Assembly (NCBI RefSeq): GCF_017352215.1
Contig: NZ_CP071444.1
Span: 1,984,001-2,048,000, forward strand
Direction of reading: 5' to 3'
Origin: Alkalibacter rhizosphaerae
GTDB lineage: Bacteria; Bacillota; Clostridia; Eubacteriales; Alkalibacteraceae
Length of the DNA: 64,000 nucleotides
This document shows positions 32,097-41,020 of the stretch, in pieces (the first letter of the stretch is position 1; each line of letters begins with the position of its first letter). The notes below the pieces were generated by a model that had not been told where the DNA came from, ran no database searches, and saw only the letters and a list, made by a program, of their open reading frames with translations. A program made the position numbers and the translations under genes.

Positions 32097-33830
32097 ATGA
32101 AAGTCGTACTTGCAAGCTTGAATACAAAGTATGTCCACACCAACGTAGCCATCCGATCCTTGAAAACAAATTGCCACATAGACGGTATAAGCGTACAACT
32201 TCGTGAATTCACCATCAATGACCGGGAAGAGCACATTCTCGGTCGGTTGGTGGAGGAAAAGGCACAAGTGTACGCTTTTTCCATTTACATATGGAATTTG
32301 GAGCCCACCAGGAGGATCATGGGGAATCTGAAGAAGATTCGGCCGGATGCATGGATCGTGGTTGGAGGACCGGAAGTGTCTTATCTGACGGAAAGTGAAG
32401 CCTGGGAATTGGGAGCGGATCTGGTGATATCCGGCGAAGGGGAGAAGATCTTTCCCCGTGTGATGGAAGCCATAAGCAAAGGAGAAAGCCTGGAGGAATT
32501 TGCTGGTGTTTCTTACAATAAAGGGAACAAGAGCATCCGAGTTTTGACGTCCATGGAGCCCGTGGTATTGGATGAACTGAGTTTTCCTTACACGAAACAG
32601 GAATTGAATCAGCTGAAAGACAACATTCTTTACTATGAAAGCAGCCGTGGATGTCCTTATTCCTGTGCTTACTGCATGTCCAGTGTGGAAAAAGGACTTC
32701 GAAACAAGTCCATGACCAAGGTCAAGGAGGAATTGACCACTTTTTTGGAAGCGGGGGTCAAACTGGTGAAACTGGTGGACCGTACTTTCAACTGCAATAA
32801 AGAACGAGCGAAAGAGATTTTGACATTTTTATTGGATCAAGAAGGAGAAACCTGTTTTCACTTTGAAGTGGCGGCAGATCTTCTGGACGAGGAACTCTTG
32901 GAATTGCTTGGAAGAACACCTGTTGGTCGATTTCAGCTGGAAGCGGGAGTACAGAGCGTCCATCCTGAAACGTTGAAGAGGATCGCCAGAGTCAGCAACA
33001 TTCCACAAGTGAAGGAAAACATGAATCGTATCCTGCAAAAGGAAAATGTTCACGTCCACATGGATCTGATCGCCGGTCTGCCGGGAGAGGGTTTGGAACA
33101 GATCGCCAGGTCATTTAACGAGATCATGGACGTAGGACCCCACATGTTGCAGCTGGGTTTTTTAAAGATCTTGAAAGGATCTCCCATGGAGAACATGGTC
33201 GAATCTTTTGGTTATAAGTTCCAGGGACATCCTCCCTATCAGGTGTTGAAAAACAACTCCATTTCTTACGAAGAACTTTGGTTGCTCCACCTGGTGGAAC
33301 ACGTTCTGGAGAAATACTACAACAGCGGGAACTTTCCCACCACCCTGGAAATGGTGAGAAACAGCGAAGAACAGACGCCTTTTGATTTTTATTGCGGGTT
33401 GGCTGCCCATTGGGATAAAAAAGGGTTCTTTGATCGAAAGATCTCCAAAGATGCACTTTATCAAATTTTATTCGACTACTTGTGCCAAAACGGTTTTCAC
33501 CGACCCATGGTGGAACAGACCTTGAAGATGGATTATCTGCTGCAGGCGTCCTGGCCACTGCCGCCCTTTCTTCATCCTACCCCTTTGCCGAAAGAGAAAG
33601 CTTTTGCCTTGCTCCACAGCCAGGGTTTTGTGGAAGAGTATTTGAAAGACTATATGGGAAAACCTCCCAAAGATATTGTGAAGCAGGTTTATTTTGAAAT
33701 ATTTGATGGAGGTCGGGGCAATAAGCGATTGGGTCTTTTTTCGCCCAAAAAAACAGGTCTTTTTCACAGAAATATGGTACGATGGGTGGAAGATTGGTCA
33801 AGCCGTCTTGATTTGATGTTAAATAATTGA
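32097..33830 (+). CDS. B12-binding-domain radical SAM protein (DUF4080 type)
   Basis: Protein of 577 residues. The N-terminal half (1 to about 140) is a cobalamin-binding-like Rossmann domain (VGGPEVSYLTESEAWELGADLVISGEGEKIF). The radical SAM core has the 4Fe-4S motif SSRGCPYSCAYC (Cx3Cx2C, about residue 186). The C-terminal region (about 400-577) matches the DUF4080 extension. The reaction is unknown; relatives include class B methylases. Start chosen at 32097 with AAGGA 8 bp upstream; 32088 and 32094 are alternatives. It lies 20 bp after tkt and may be cotranscribed. Confidence 0.85.
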   Translation: MKVVLASLNTKYVHTNVAIRSLKTNCHIDGISVQLREFTINDREEHILGRLVEEKAQVYAFSIYIWNLEPTRRIMGNLKKIRPDAWIVVGGPEVSYLTESEAWELGADLVISGEGEKIFPRVMEAISKGESLEEFAGVSYNKGNKSIRVLTSMEPVVLDELSFPYTKQELNQLKDNILYYESSRGCPYSCAYCMSSVEKGLRNKSMTKVKEELTTFLEAGVKLVKLVDRTFNCNKERAKEILTFLLDQEGETCFHFEVAADLLDEELLELLGRTPVGRFQLEAGVQSVHPETLKRIARVSNIPQVKENMNRILQKENVHVHMDLIAGLPGEGLEQIARSFNEIMDVGPHMLQLGFLKILKGSPMENMVESFGYKFQGHPPYQVLKNNSISYEELWLLHLVEHVLEKYYNSGNFPTTLEMVRNSEEQTPFDFYCGLAAHWDKKGFFDRKISKDALYQILFDYLCQNGFHRPMVEQTLKMDYLLQASWPLPPFLHPTPLPKEKAFALLHSQGFVEEYLKDYMGKPPKDIVKQVYFEIFDGGRGNKRLGLFSPKKTGLFHRNMVRWVEDWSSRLDLMLNN

Positions 33831-33864
33831 TAAAATCATAGGGTAAATGATGAAGGAGATTTTC

Positions 33865-34692
33865 ATGAAGTCACTTAAAAATATATTGATCTACATACTC
33901 AGCATGATTTTTTTGCTGTCCCTGACTGCTTCCTTTGAGGGGGAAAAAATAATCGATCACAATTTGATGGGGCTGGACCTGTCCAGCGACCAGATGAAAC
34001 TGGCATTTTATGACAAATATTCCTTGATGGATCAGATGGATACGGAAGGCCCGGACCGGGAAGGCGAACAATATGTCATGGGCAACAGCGGAGATGTGAT
34101 CTTCTATTACCAAAGGGTATTGCGCATGCTGGGCCATATGGACAAGGAGCCGGACGGCAATTTCGATCAAACCACCAAGGACGCCGTTGTGGCCTACCAA
34201 CGGGAAAAAGGATTGGAATCCAACGGAACGCTGGATTATGCAACCTTGGAGCAGTTGGATCTGGAAGAACCCGGTTATACCACCGGACAACAAGGGGAAG
34301 AGATCCTTCAATATCAGGAAATTCTGTATTATCTTGATTATCTGGAGGAGAAACCCCAGGGAACCTATGATGTCGCAACAACAACAGCAGTTCGATCTTA
34401 TCAGCAGGACAAGGGACTGGCGGAAACCGGCATTTTGGACATGGAGACTATGGATGCCTTGTACCGGGAACCGATCACCTATGGACCGGAAAAAGAAGGG
34501 GAACCGATCCAGTTGTTGCAGGAAAAATTGATCTATCTGGAGTACCTTTTTGGAACAGCGGATGGAAAATTCGGGTCCATGACTACGGATGCAGTGACCC
34601 GTTTTCAACAAGACCAGGGTTTGGAACAAACCGGATTGTTGGATCCGGATACGGTGGAAGCTTTAAACCGCTTGGTGGAGGTAACACCTTGA
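33865..34692 (+). CDS. Exported protein with three peptidoglycan-binding domains
   Basis: Protein of 275 residues with an N-terminal hydrophobic segment (about 5-25; signal or anchor). Three successive PG_binding_1 repeats follow (about 70-130, 140-200, 212-270), each with the pattern G..G..V...Q..L...GY......G.F...T..AV..YQ....L...G.LD..T...L. No catalytic domain is present. The ATG at 33865 has AAGGAG. It lies just upstream of ftsE and probably acts as a wall-binding partner of the FtsEX/hydrolase system. Confidence 0.85.
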   Translation: MKSLKNILIYILSMIFLLSLTASFEGEKIIDHNLMGLDLSSDQMKLAFYDKYSLMDQMDTEGPDREGEQYVMGNSGDVIFYYQRVLRMLGHMDKEPDGNFDQTTKDAVVAYQREKGLESNGTLDYATLEQLDLEEPGYTTGQQGEEILQYQEILYYLDYLEEKPQGTYDVATTTAVRSYQQDKGLAETGILDMETMDALYREPITYGPEKEGEPIQLLQEKLIYLEYLFGTADGKFGSMTTDAVTRFQQDQGLEQTGLLDPDTVEALNRLVEVTP

Positions 34693-34720
34693 CAGCACGT
34701 CTAAAATTCGGAGGTTTACG

Positions 34721-35416
34721 TTGATTCGATTCGAAAATATCAATAAAATATACGATAAAACCCAACATCTGGCATTAAGTGATATCACCTTGGAAATCGC
34801 CCATGGAGATTTCGTTTTTGTCGTGGGGAAAAGCGGTGCCGGAAAATCAACGCTGATCAAAATGATCTTGAAGGAATTGGATCCGACCGAAGGGAAGATC
34901 TACATCGAAAATCGCGACATCACCCGATTGAAAAAGCGCCATATTCCCATGTACCGTCGCCAGTTGGGTGTGGTTTTCCAGGATTATCGGCTATTGTCGG
35001 ACAAGACGGTCTACGAAAACGTGGCCTATGCCATGGAGATCGTAGAAAACAAGACCAAGGACATACAGGAAAAAGTTCCAGAGGTATTGCAGCTGGTAGG
35101 ACTGGGGCACCGCATGCGCTATTACCCGGACCAACTTTCCGGAGGAGAGCAGCAGCGGGTATCCATTGCCCGTGCCATCGTCAATGATCCCAAGATCATC
35201 ATATGTGATGAGCCAACAGGAAATCTGGATCCCAGAACCTCATTGGGGATCATGAAACTGCTTCATTCCATCAATGGAAGGGGAACCACCATCATCATGG
35301 CCACCCACGATCGCGACATTGTGGACATGATGCAGGCCAGGGTCATCACTCTTCATGGGGGACGTGTAGTAAGCGACAAAAAAGGAGGGTATGACAATGA
35401 AGATTCATACCTTTAA
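34721..35416 (+). CDS. ftsE: Cell-division ABC ATPase FtsE
   Basis: ATPase of 231 residues with Walker [10 protein letters not shown] (about 36), LSGGEQQRV (about 140), Walker [13 protein letters not shown] and H-loop MATHD. FtsE forms a complex with FtsX and drives peptidoglycan hydrolases at the septum or side wall. The start is TTG at 34721 after GGAGGTTTACG. The 3' end overlaps ftsX by 20 bp. Confidence 0.94.
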   Translation: MIRFENINKIYDKTQHLALSDITLEIAHGDFVFVVGKSGAGKSTLIKMILKELDPTEGKIYIENRDITRLKKRHIPMYRRQLGVVFQDYRLLSDKTVYENVAYAMEIVENKTKDIQEKVPEVLQLVGLGHRMRYYPDQLSGGEQQRVSIARAIVNDPKIIICDEPTGNLDPRTSLGIMKLLHSINGRGTTIIMATHDRDIVDMMQARVITLHGGRVVSDKKGGYDNEDSYL

Positions 35417-36293
35417 ATACTTCTTTCGAGATACGGTGCGCAGCATTCGTAGAAACAGCCTGATGAGCATAGCATCCATAGTCAGTGTCATTGCAGCCCT
35501 GGTCATTTTGGGCATATTTTTGGTCATTGCCTTGAATATTCAGCATATCACCCAGAACTTGGAAGATGAGTTGGAATTGAAGGTTTTCCTTAAACAGGAA
35601 ATAACCCAGGAACAGCGCCAGGATCTGTTGACCCTTATGGACAATGATACCCGGATTTCCAGTTATCGATATGAATCCAAAGAAGAGGCCTTAAAAAACA
35701 TGGCAAACAGCCTGGAAAAATACCAAGGGATCCTTCAAGGGCTGGAGCAGGACAATCCCCTGCCCGAATCCTATATCATCAAGATTTATGACGCAGAGCA
35801 GATCAAGGAAGTCAATGAATCCATGACATCCTATAAAGGCGTAGATTACGTGAACTACGGAGAGGGTTATGTAGAAGCTCTGATGCGTTTCAATCGTTTT
35901 GCAAATTTGCTGAGTCTGGCCGTATTGGTGATCTTGACCGGCATATCCTTTTTTATCATTTACAACACCATCAAGTTGACGGTGTTTTCCAGAAGAAAAG
36001 AAATCAGCATCATGAAGTATGTGGGAGCCACCAACCTGTACATACGGGTGCCCTTTGTAGCAGAAGGTGCGGTACTGGGCTTGACCGGTGCCATCTTGGC
36101 TATTTTGGTGGTACGTAATCTGTACTATTACCTGCTGGGCGCGGCCATGGGACAATTCAGTCTTTTTGGAGGTTTCAGCTTTGCCAGTCCACAAACCATT
36201 TTGCCGGCCATATCCATTTACTTTCTCGTTTATGGATTGGTAGTGGGTGCTGCAGGCAGCATGTTTTCCATAACAAAATTCTTGGATGTATGA
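35397..36293 (+). CDS. ftsX: Cell-division membrane protein FtsX
   Basis: Permease-like protein of 298 residues with four membrane helices: one near the N-terminus (about 25-50), then three at about 170-195, 220-245 and 265-290. The large extracellular domain (about 55-160) contains ELELKVFLKQEITQEQ. The start at 35397 fits the GGAGG site 8 bp upstream; 35391 is too close to it. It relays FtsE ATP hydrolysis to an extracellular hydrolase, most likely the next gene. Confidence 0.94.
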   Translation: MKIHTFKYFFRDTVRSIRRNSLMSIASIVSVIAALVILGIFLVIALNIQHITQNLEDELELKVFLKQEITQEQRQDLLTLMDNDTRISSYRYESKEEALKNMANSLEKYQGILQGLEQDNPLPESYIIKIYDAEQIKEVNESMTSYKGVDYVNYGEGYVEALMRFNRFANLLSLAVLVILTGISFFIIYNTIKLTVFSRRKEISIMKYVGATNLYIRVPFVAEGAVLGLTGAILAILVVRNLYYYLLGAAMGQFSLFGGFSFASPQTILPAISIYFLVYGLVVGAAGSMFSITKFLDV

Positions 36294-36306
36294 TGGGAGG
36301 AATCTT

Positions 36307-37458
36307 ATGAAAAAGCGAAAATTTGGGTTGGCTTTGGTGATATTTCTGGTATTGTCCATGTTGTTAACCGGCGTAGCCGCTCAATCCGTCGACGATTTGA
36401 AGGAAAACCTGGATGCCATCGAAGAAAAAAAGGATGACATGCAAAAAGAGATCGACATGACCAAAGCTACCATGCAGGAAGTGATGGACGAAGTTCGACG
36501 ATTGAATGACGAGATATCCAAAATCGAGGAAACCATTGCAGAGTTGCAGGTGGAAGTGGACGACATGGAAGCCCGCCTGGTGATCATACGCCAGGAGCTG
36601 AAAGAAGCAGAACAGCAAAGAGTGGATTATAAAGGTGTTTTGGATGAACGGATCCGGGTCATGTACATGTTTGGAGATGCCAGTTATCTGGAAGTGCTTT
36701 TCAGCGCGGAAAGCTTTGGGGACTTCGTATCCAAGATCGACATGATCCGCACCATCATGGAATACGACAAGGAAGTGCTGCTGGAGCTGGAGGAGATCGA
36801 AGCCCAGATCGAGGCGAAGAAAGCAGAAGTCGAATCGGAAAGAAACAAGATCATCGCAAAACAAAATGAAGCCAGAAGACAGAAAACCAGGATGGACTCT
36901 GTGGTTGTAAGCAGAGAGAGGACCTTGGACTCCCTTCGCCAAAACCAGCGGTTGCTGGAAGAAGAAAAGCGGGCTTTGGAGCAGGAATCCCAAAAGATCA
37001 AAACGGAGATCATGTCCAAACAGACCATTAATGAAAAAATAAACGGCATTTATCTGTGGCCTGTTCCTGGAGCATCCACGATCAGCTCTCCATTCGGCTG
37101 GCGGATCCATCCCATTTTTGGCAATACACGGTATCACTCGGGGATCGATATCCCAACAGGAAGACGCACGGGATTCAATGCCATTGCTGTAGGATACGGA
37201 GAAGTCATCGAATCCAGATATTCATCCAGTTACGGCAACCTGATCACGTTGGATCTCGGTTTGGATGACAATGGAAACCGAGTATCCGCTGTATATGCCC
37301 ATATGGCCAGACGTTATGTGAGCGTAGGCCAGAAGGTGACCCCTGGGACACCTATTGGAGAGGTAGGCACTACCGGTTGGTCCACTGGGATCCATCTTCA
37401 TTTTGAAATAAGGATCAACGGAAATCCCGTCAATCCACTAAGTTATGTATCTCCTTGA
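36307..37458 (+). CDS. EnvC-like M23 peptidoglycan hydrolase with coiled coil
   Basis: Secreted protein of 383 residues. A signal peptide (LALVIFLVLSMLLTGVAA) is followed by a long coiled coil (about 28-245) and a LytM/M23 domain (about 250-383). The zinc ligands are intact: YHSGID (H and D, about 277-281) and HLHFE (about 363), so this is predicted to be an active endopeptidase rather than a degenerate EnvC activator. The coiled coil is the expected FtsX contact. The ATG at 36307 follows GGGAGG. Terminator at 37470-37507. Confidence 0.92.
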   Translation: MKKRKFGLALVIFLVLSMLLTGVAAQSVDDLKENLDAIEEKKDDMQKEIDMTKATMQEVMDEVRRLNDEISKIEETIAELQVEVDDMEARLVIIRQELKEAEQQRVDYKGVLDERIRVMYMFGDASYLEVLFSAESFGDFVSKIDMIRTIMEYDKEVLLELEEIEAQIEAKKAEVESERNKIIAKQNEARRQKTRMDSVVVSRERTLDSLRQNQRLLEEEKRALEQESQKIKTEIMSKQTINEKINGIYLWPVPGASTISSPFGWRIHPIFGNTRYHSGIDIPTGRRTGFNAIAVGYGEVIESRYSSSYGNLITLDLGLDDNGNRVSAVYAHMARRYVSVGQKVTPGTPIGEVGTTGWSTGIHLHFEIRINGNPVNPLSYVSP

Positions 37459-37469
37459 TCGAAAGTCAG

Positions 37470-37507
37470 CGATCGGCCAGCGAATGGATGCAGGCCGATC
37501 GTTTTTT
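37470..37507 (+). terminator. Intrinsic terminator after the ftsEX-hydrolase operon
   Basis: CGATCGGCC, a loop of 14 bases, GGCCGATCG, then TTTTTT. Confidence 0.85.
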
Positions 37508-37575
37508 AATTGGATTTTAAGTTTTTGTGATACAATAAGACCTATCTTAATGAAAAGCGAGGACCAATTGCCTAT

Positions 37576-38802
37576 ATGAATAAAAAATATCAAAAAAAAT
37601 GGATCGTGATCCTGGTGGTACTGTTGCTCATCGTCTCCAACGTAGCCACTTTCGTATTCAGCAATTTAATCACCATCGCCATTGGAGACAAAGTGGTGAT
37701 CCAGGCGAGAGATGCCCATACGGCAGATTTTATCCATAAATTTCTGTACCTGAAAAATCAAATCAGGGATTCCTACTATCAGGAGTTGGACGAAGATATT
37801 CTGATGGAGGGTGCGTTAAAGGGCCTCTTTGAAGCAGTTGGAGATCCCTACACCATGTATTACGACCGGGAACAATTTCAAAGTTACGTGGAGCAAATGG
37901 AGAACAGCTACGTAGGCATCGGAGTGGTGGTTTCCATGGATGAGGATGACCGGGTCACCGTGGTATCGCCTATTGAAGGATCACCTGGTCAAAAAGCGGG
38001 ATTGATGCCGGGAGACAAGATCCTTCAGGTGGACGGCGCCGATATTTCCGGGTTGTCCCTGGAAGAAGTCGTTGGCTTGATCAAAGGGGAAGAGGGCACG
38101 GAAGTGACCTTGACCATTTTGAAAAAAACGGATGAAAACATTGTGGAAAAAGTGTTGGTCCGGGAAGAGATCATCATGACCAGCGTGGACTCCCAAGTGA
38201 TCGATGGCATCGGTTATATCTCCATCAATCAGTTCGAACCCTACACCTATGATGAATTCGAAAAGCAACTGAGTGAATTGTTGGAACAAAATGTTCAGGG
38301 GATGGTATTCGATCTGCGGGACAATCCTGGAGGCATGATGGATTCGGTCGTGGCTGTTTTGGATGAGATCATGGGAGAATCGGTGATCGTCTATACGGAA
38401 GACCGGCAAGGGAACAGGGAATACGAGCGGTCTACGGACCGGGATCAGTTGGACATGCCCATTGCGGTGCTCATCAATGAAGGTTCTGCCAGCGCTTCGG
38501 AAATTTTTGCCGGTGCACTTCAGGATACTGGAGAGGCCGTCATCATAGGAACTACCAGTTTTGGCAAGGGGATCGTTCAGAGGATGAGCGATTTGCAGGA
38601 TGGGACCGGCTATAAGATCACCGTTTCCGAGTATTTTACGCCCAATGGGCGAAATATTCAGGGGATCGGCATCGTACCGGACATCGAAGTGGAGATCGAT
38701 GAAGAATTTTACTATGGAACAGACTACACCATGGAAGAGGATCCCCAACTCCAAAGGGCTTTGGAAGAATTGAATAAAGAGGTAGAAGCCATCACTCTCT
38801 GA
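37576..38802 (+). CDS. ctpA: S41 carboxyl-terminal processing protease
   Basis: CtpA/CtpB-type protease of 408 residues with an N-terminal membrane anchor (about 10-32), a PDZ domain (about 105-185; GIGVVVSMDEDDRVTVVSPIEGSPGQKAGLMPGD) and a catalytic domain with Ser in EGSASASEIFAGAL (about 304) and Lys in TTSFGKG (about 330). It cleaves exported substrates from the C-terminus. A TACAAT box is at 37531-37536. Its last 11 bp overlap the convergent rlmA-like gene. S41 proteases near ftsEX are common in Bacillota. Confidence 0.93.
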   Translation: MNKKYQKKWIVILVVLLLIVSNVATFVFSNLITIAIGDKVVIQARDAHTADFIHKFLYLKNQIRDSYYQELDEDILMEGALKGLFEAVGDPYTMYYDREQFQSYVEQMENSYVGIGVVVSMDEDDRVTVVSPIEGSPGQKAGLMPGDKILQVDGADISGLSLEEVVGLIKGEEGTEVTLTILKKTDENIVEKVLVREEIIMTSVDSQVIDGIGYISINQFEPYTYDEFEKQLSELLEQNVQGMVFDLRDNPGGMMDSVVAVLDEIMGESVIVYTEDRQGNREYERSTDRDQLDMPIAVLINEGSASASEIFAGALQDTGEAVIIGTTSFGKGIVQRMSDLQDGTGYKITVSEYFTPNGRNIQGIGIVPDIEVEIDEEFYYGTDYTMEEDPQLQRALEELNKEVEAITL

Positions 38803-39673
38803 GTAGCTTGCTTCTACCGATCAGGATCTCATAATCCAGGCTGACCGCCTGGATTTTTTTTAAGGCTTCCTTTTGCGCTGCATTTGGATCTTTGTTCAGC
38901 AACATGGGTGTCATGGATATGAGATCATGGAGCTGTTTTTCATTTGGTGTGATGGTATAGTGGATATTTTGAGTCTCCAGGACATCCATCCGGCGTTGAA
39001 AATGCTCTTTGGTTTGGTTGTTGGTATACGTTTCCTTGACTTGATCTGCATAAAAGATCTCCCGAAATTCCTTCAAATATCCGGTGCCGGGTAAAACCTT
39101 TATCAAGATCCCGTCATCACCCAAAATTCGTTGAAATTCACCGTAATTGGCGGGAGACAGCACATTCAACACTACGTTGAAAGCCTTGTCTTGGAATGGA
39201 AGATCCGCCAAGTCACCTACGATCCACAAGATATCGGACTCAGATTTTGTTGCTAGCTGGATACCGTCTTTGGAAATGTCGACCCCGCAGCAATAGGCGG
39301 TCCGTTGTGATAAAGACTGGCAAATGTTGAGGGCAAGGCTTCCTTCTCCACATCCGGCGTCCACCATTTTTATCCAGGAGTCTTCCTTCACGTATGAGGA
39401 GATCATTTCGGTGATGATCTGTATCAAGGGTGTGAAAAAACCGGAATCCGCCGTCCGCTTTCGGGCGTCGAATAAAGCGGCATCGTAAACAGAACGGACC
39501 GGATGCAAGAGCAGATGGACCGATCCTCTTTTGGATAGATCATAGGAATGTCCATTGTCACATACCAGGCTGGATTCCTGAAAAGAAAATCCCTGGTGGC
39601 ATTTTGGGCATCGCAGCAGGGAGGGATTGTTTTTGAGCGTCTGAAGCATGACATCTCGCTTGGATTTTTTCAT
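38792..39673 (-). CDS. rlmA: 23S rRNA (guanine) methyltransferase, RlmA type
   Basis: SAM-dependent methyltransferase of 293 residues. The N-terminal zinc finger is RCPKCHQGF...CDNGHSYDL, the SAM motif I VDAGCGEGSLAL (about 104) follows, and VLNVLSPANYGEFQRIL is the family loop. RlmA-type enzymes methylate G745 or G748 of 23S rRNA and can affect macrolide sensitivity. The start at 39673 (MKKSKRDVM) is preferred over an upstream ATG at 39742 that lacks a site. Confidence 0.88.
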   Translation of the reverse strand: MKKSKRDVMLQTLKNNPSLLRCPKCHQGFSFQESSLVCDNGHSYDLSKRGSVHLLLHPVRSVYDAALFDARKRTADSGFFTPLIQIITEMISSYVKEDSWIKMVDAGCGEGSLALNICQSLSQRTAYCCGVDISKDGIQLATKSESDILWIVGDLADLPFQDKAFNVVLNVLSPANYGEFQRILGDDGILIKVLPGTGYLKEFREIFYADQVKETYTNNQTKEHFQRRMDVLETQNIHYTITPNEKQLHDLISMTPMLLNKDPNAAQKEALKKIQAVSLDYEILIGRSKLLRE

Positions 39674-39754
39674 GGAAGTGGTCCTCGTTTCATTTGTTGT
39701 TTTTAGTATTCTCAGTATACAAAAGGACGCCTTGTTGTGCAAGGCGTCCTTTGA

Positions 39755-40300
39755 TCACAGCAGTTCTCGTATGGAATCGGCCATGGAATCCGGAGTCTCC
39801 CAGGGTTCAAATCTCTTGACGACATTTCCTTGTCGATCGATCAGGAATTTGGTGAAATTCCATTTGATGCTTTCGTCGTTGCTAAATTCCGGATAGTTCT
39901 CTTCGTTGATTTTGTAAAACTTTTCTTGCACTGGATCCGAAAAATTCCAACCGGGGAAAGGGGCTTTTTTTGTCAATTCCACAAAGATCGGATGGGCGTT
40001 TTCTCCCCTGACATCCACCTTTTCAAACAAGAGGAAGGTGACTCCATAATTCAACTGACAGAAGCTTTTGATTTCTTCGCTGGAACCTGGGTCCTGCTCC
40101 TTGAATTGATTGCATGGGAATCCCAAAATTTCAAGGCCTTCCGAGGCGAAAGTTTTATATAGGGATTCCAGCCCTTCGAATTGAGGGGTGAATCCGCATT
40201 TACTGGCTGTATTGACCACCAGCAACACTTTTCCTTTATAGTTGTCCATAGAGATGGTATCTCCATCAATGGTATTCGCTTTGATCTCGTAGAAGTTCAT
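39755..40300 (-). CDS. Glutathione peroxidase-family thiol peroxidase
   Basis: Gpx-like protein of 181 residues. The peroxidatic Cys is in NTASKCGFTPQF (about residue 35), the second motif is LGFPCNQF, and a third Cys in FCQLNYGVTF is the resolving cysteine position of thioredoxin-dependent Gpx. WNFTKFLIDRQGNVV completes the active site. It is thus probably a thioredoxin-dependent cysteine peroxidase. The ATG at 40300 follows AAAGGA; a longer start at 40318 is possible. Confidence 0.92.
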   Translation of the reverse strand: MNFYEIKANTIDGDTISMDNYKGKVLLVVNTASKCGFTPQFEGLESLYKTFASEGLEILGFPCNQFKEQDPGSSEEIKSFCQLNYGVTFLLFEKVDVRGENAHPIFVELTKKAPFPGWNFSDPVQEKFYKINEENYPEFSNDESIKWNFTKFLIDRQGNVVKRFEPWETPDSMADSIRELL

Positions 40301-40384
40301 GCAAACACATCCTTTCAAATTAAAAATATTTTGTTAATAATACATGTATACCCTCGTGGATGGAGCATAACCAGAAATCTTGTC

Positions 40385-40413
40385 TTGTTTGATCGAAGAC
40401 GACATGGTATAAT
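40385..40413 (+). promoter_or_regulatory. Promoter of rpiB
   Basis: TTGTTT (40385-40390), 17-bp spacer, perfect TATAAT (40408-40413). It gives a 5' leader of about 105 nt before rpiB. Confidence 0.65.
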
Positions 40414-40452
40414 TAAACAAAAGAATACATGCCCATGTGAAAATAGTGATGG

Positions 40453-40491
40453 CCGTAAATGATCTGGAAGCAGATTTTTTACGGTTTTTTT
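40453..40491 (+). terminator. Hairpin plus T7 in the rpiB leader (possible attenuator)
   Basis: CCGTAAA-TG-ATCT, loop GGAAGC, AGAT-TT-TTTACGG, then seven T. It lies between the rpiB promoter and the ribosome binding site, so it should stop transcripts before rpiB unless overridden. Confidence 0.6.
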
Positions 40492-40526
40492 GTTCAACAG
40501 GAGGCATGTACAAAGGAGGAGTCGTC

Positions 40527-40982
40527 ATGAAAATTGCTATTGGCTGCGACGAAGCAGGTGTTCGCTTGAGAGACGCATTGAAAGCTTTTGCAGAAGAGAA
40601 AGGTCATGAGTTGACGGATTTTGGTGTAAAGGAAGGAGAATCGGTCCTTTATCCCATGATTGCTGAAAAAATTGCCGCATCCGTTGCGGCAGGGACCCAC
40701 GAAAGAGGCATCATCATCTGCGGTACCGGGATAGGCATGGCCATCACCGCCAACAAGGTGCCGGGGATCCGGGCGACCGTTGCCCATGATGTCTATTCGG
40801 CAGAGCGTTCCATCAAAAGCAACAACTGCCAGATCATAACCATGGGGGAGAGGGTCATTGGCGTAGAGAACGCAAAAACCGTCCTCAGCGCATGGTTGGA
40901 ATCGGAGTTTGCCGGCGGCAGCTCCCAGCCAAAAGTGGATAAAATGGTGGAGATCGACCAGCAGTATCGAAGCCAACGATAA
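40527..40982 (+). CDS. rpiB: Ribose-5-phosphate isomerase B
   Basis: RpiB/LacAB-family isomerase of 151 residues. GCDEAGVRLRDALK, ICGTGIGMAITANKVPGIRA (phosphate- and ring-opening loop with the catalytic Cys) and HDVYSAERSIKSNNCQIITMGERVIG are all present. It interconverts ribose-5-P and ribulose-5-P. The ATG at 40527 has AAAGGAGGAG. The frame stays open upstream to a GTG at 40437, across the leader hairpin, but that start has no site. Terminator follows. Confidence 0.92.
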   Translation: MKIAIGCDEAGVRLRDALKAFAEEKGHELTDFGVKEGESVLYPMIAEKIAASVAAGTHERGIIICGTGIGMAITANKVPGIRATVAHDVYSAERSIKSNNCQIITMGERVIGVENAKTVLSAWLESEFAGGSSQPKVDKMVEIDQQYRSQR

Positions 40983-40998
40983 GCTCCATCAAAAAAAC

Positions 40999-41020
40999 CG
41001 GTCTTAAGACCGGTTTTTTC
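40999..41020. terminator. Bidirectional terminator between rpiB and the URO-D gene
   Basis: Perfect 16-bp palindrome CCGGTCTTAAGACCGG flanked by A7 on the left and T6 on the right, between convergent genes. Confidence 0.85.

Noticed and set aside
39798-39812. tRNA-like T-loop text (GGTTCAAATC)
   Set aside because: Lies inside the glutathione peroxidase gene; no acceptor or anticodon stem around it. No tRNA was found in the window.
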